From assembly GCA_031404635.1 (NCBI GenBank), contig JANNHY010000314.1, forward strand, positions 1 to 6,868: a DNA stretch of 6,868 bases. Reading direction: 5' to 3'. A program made the position numbers and the translations under genes. Under the pieces are notes generated by a model that ran no database searches, was not told the DNA's origin, and saw only the letters and a list, made by a program, of their open reading frames with translations. This document shows positions 5,944 through 6,868 of the stretch, piece by piece. The DNA is from JAENVT01 sp031404635 (lineage in GTDB: Bacteria; Actinomycetota; Acidimicrobiia; Acidimicrobiales; Ilumatobacteraceae). Numbering within the stretch: the first letter of the stretch is position 1; every line of letters starts with the position of its first letter.

Positions 5944-6728
5944 CCGATCGGACCTCTCTGATGAATCCCACCTACGATTTCACCGGCCAAGTCGCACTCG
6001 TCACCGGCGCCAGCTCCGGCATGGGTCTCGCCACAGCACAGGCGTTCGCCGAGGCCGGCGCCGCCGTCGTCCTCACGGCCCACGATGAAAGCGCGCTCAA
6101 CGCGGCCACGGAGGGTTTGCGCGCCAACGGGCACCAGGTGCTCGGTGTGGCCTGCGACGTGTCCGACGAAGCCCAGGTCGCGGCGATGGTCGACCGAGCC
6201 GTGGCGACCTTCCGCCGGCTCGACATGGCATTCAACAACGCCGGCATTCAGGTCCCGCCATGTGACGCCGCCGACGAGCCCGCCGATGTTTTCGACCGGG
6301 TCAACGCCGTGAACCTGCGCGGTGTGTGGGCATGCATGAAACACGAGCTGCGGTTCATGCGCGAGCAGGGCAGCGGCGCGATCGTCAACTGCTCCTCACT
6401 CGGTGGGCTCGTCGGTCTTCCGGGTCGGGCCGCGTACCACGCGTCCAAGCACGGAGTGATCGGGCTCACCCGCAGCGCAGCTCTCGAGTACGCGCCACGC
6501 GGGGTTCGCATCAACGCGATCTGTCCCGGCACCTTCGATACCCCGATGGTCGCCGACATGATCGCCAGCGGAGAACTCGTGGAAACCGACGCGTTGGCCA
6601 ACCAACCCATCGGCCGCCTCGGTCGAGCTGACGAGATCGCAACCGCCGTGCTGTGGCTGTGCAGCCCCGGAGCGAGCTTCGTTCTCGGCGTTGCCCTCCC
6701 GGTCGACGGCGGCTACACGGCCCGATGA
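5940..6728 (+). CDS. classical SDR-family oxidoreductase (last gene of SDR-ADH-SDR operon)
   Basis: This 262-residue classical SDR is closest in this window to the one at 4088-4855; both share NLRGV-x-x-CM-K/R-H, AAK/ASK-HGVIGLTR-x-AAL-x-YA and INxICPG. The cofactor loop is TGASSGMG (22-29), NNAG is at 99-102, and the tetrad is Asn125, Ser153, Tyr166, Lys170 (YHASK). The chain ends PVDGGYTAR. The residues after strand 2 (LTAHDES) contain no clear NAD or NADP signature. ATG 5940 overlaps the ADH stop in an ATGA arrangement, typical of translational coupling. ATG 5961 would give 255 residues and a start MNPTYDFTGQVALVTG that fits the family length better. Neither start has a strong Shine-Dalgarno sequence. 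The gene is probably cotranscribed with the two before it; the substrate is unknown, and a sequential or reverse step in the same pathway is inference. Confidence 0.94.
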   Translation: MTDRTSLMNPTYDFTGQVALVTGASSGMGLATAQAFAEAGAAVVLTAHDESALNAATEGLRANGHQVLGVACDVSDEAQVAAMVDRAVATFRRLDMAFNNAGIQVPPCDAADEPADVFDRVNAVNLRGVWACMKHELRFMREQGSGAIVNCSSLGGLVGLPGRAAYHASKHGVIGLTRSAALEYAPRGVRINAICPGTFDTPMVADMIASGELVETDALANQPIGRLGRADEIATAVLWLCSPGASFVLGVALPVDGGYTAR

Positions 6729-6773
6729 ACCAGTCGCATCGACCACCCGACCGAAATCAGATCCACCAGCCAC

Positions 6774-6779
6774 AAGGAG
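6774..6779 (+). promoter_or_regulatory. orphan Shine-Dalgarno-like sequence
   Basis: AAGGAG 45 bases after the last SDR has the same CACAAGGAG context as the ADH gene's ribosome binding site, but no ATG, GTG or TTG opens a real gene after it. At the ideal spacing (6788) stands a CTG followed by 11 more codons and a stop. GTG 6792 gives 12 codons. It may be chance, since the stretch also encodes the minus-strand metallophosphoesterase fragment frame. Confidence 0.25.
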
Positions 6780-6830
6780 AAACCCGTCTGAGTGGTCGGG
6801 GGAAGTACCCGAAGTCGCCGACCTGAATGA

Positions 6831-6866
6831 TGACCGGGCATCCGGCCCCGGCCGCGACGCCGGTCA
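6831..6866. repeat. inverted repeat near right edge
   Basis: TGACCGG (6831-6837) and CCGGTCA (6860-6866) form a perfect 7-bp inverted repeat around a 22-base GC-rich loop. It lies within the metallophosphoesterase-like stretch and has no T tract. It may be chance in such GC-rich DNA. Confidence 0.25.
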
Positions 6867-6868
6867 GA

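Larger units (their letters stand above)
6757..6868 (-). pseudogene. metallophosphoesterase fragment (probable)
   Basis: Read on the minus strand from the right edge, one frame gives LTGVAAGAGCPVIIQVGDFGYFPR before drifting into unrelated residues and a stop at 6757-6759. The core VIIQVGDFGYFP matches the second metal-binding motif (hydrophobic strand, then GDFG) of calcineurin-like metallophosphoesterases, which hydrolyse phosphoesters with two metals. An intact enzyme would continue for well over 100 residues with GNHE and histidine motifs, and none follows. After the five-C run at 6799-6803, a neighbouring frame reads PDHSDGFLLVA, so a one-base indel may add to the truncation. The upstream part, including the first metal motif, lies outside the window. 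Identification rests on about 15 residues and is moderate. The fragment is convergent with the upstream SDR gene. Confidence 0.5.

Noticed and set aside
1..6868. CRISPR array, tRNA/rRNA genes, toxin-antitoxin or phage-defence genes
   Set aside because: I found no regular direct repeats, no tRNA-like cloverleaf and no matching protein motifs on either strand.

Overview
The window is GC-rich bacterial DNA, with G or C at most third codon positions. It carries two MmyB-type helix-turn-helix regulators, an IS110-type transposase fragment and several short-chain dehydrogenases (SDRs). This mix points to an actinobacterial (Actinomycetota) chromosome; genus cannot be told from the sequence. The content is accessory: regulators and oxidoreductases, with no housekeeping gene.

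Layout. Bases 1-515 are debris: the N-terminal part of an IS110-family transposase runs into the C-terminal half of a GNAT acetyltransferase that also carries a frameshift. Module 1 (572-3025) has an MmyB-type regulator on the minus strand, divergent from an SDR whose stop overlaps the start of a cyclophilin-like-fold lipoprotein (ATGA overlap). A hairpin at 3033-3061 closes module 1 and faces the convergent end of module 2. Module 2 (3051-6728) repeats the design: a second MmyB-type regulator on the minus strand, divergent from an SDR, then a zinc-dependent alcohol dehydrogenase and a third SDR, all on the plus strand. The last 140 bases hold no intact gene, but the minus strand reads as a truncated metallophosphoesterase fragment.

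How the genes may work together. Each regulator lies head to head with an SDR across a short intergenic region (94 and 152 bases) containing inverted repeats, so each probably controls its own transcription and that of the divergent enzyme genes, perhaps in response to a small ligand. The two regulators are paralogues, about 60% identical in the DNA-binding half by hand alignment, so the locus looks like two related redox modules side by side. The SDR/ADH/SDR operon could interconvert alcohols and carbonyls on a small hydroxylated substrate, or detoxify carbonyls. The substrate cannot be read from sequence.

The most notable points are the paralogous tandem modules, the coupling of a cytoplasmic SDR to an exported cyclophilin-like lipoprotein, and gene remnants on both flanks, which suggest the locus sits in a rearranged region. 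I found no evidence of CRISPR, RNA genes, toxin-antitoxin or phage-defence systems, and nothing I would call a wholly new system.
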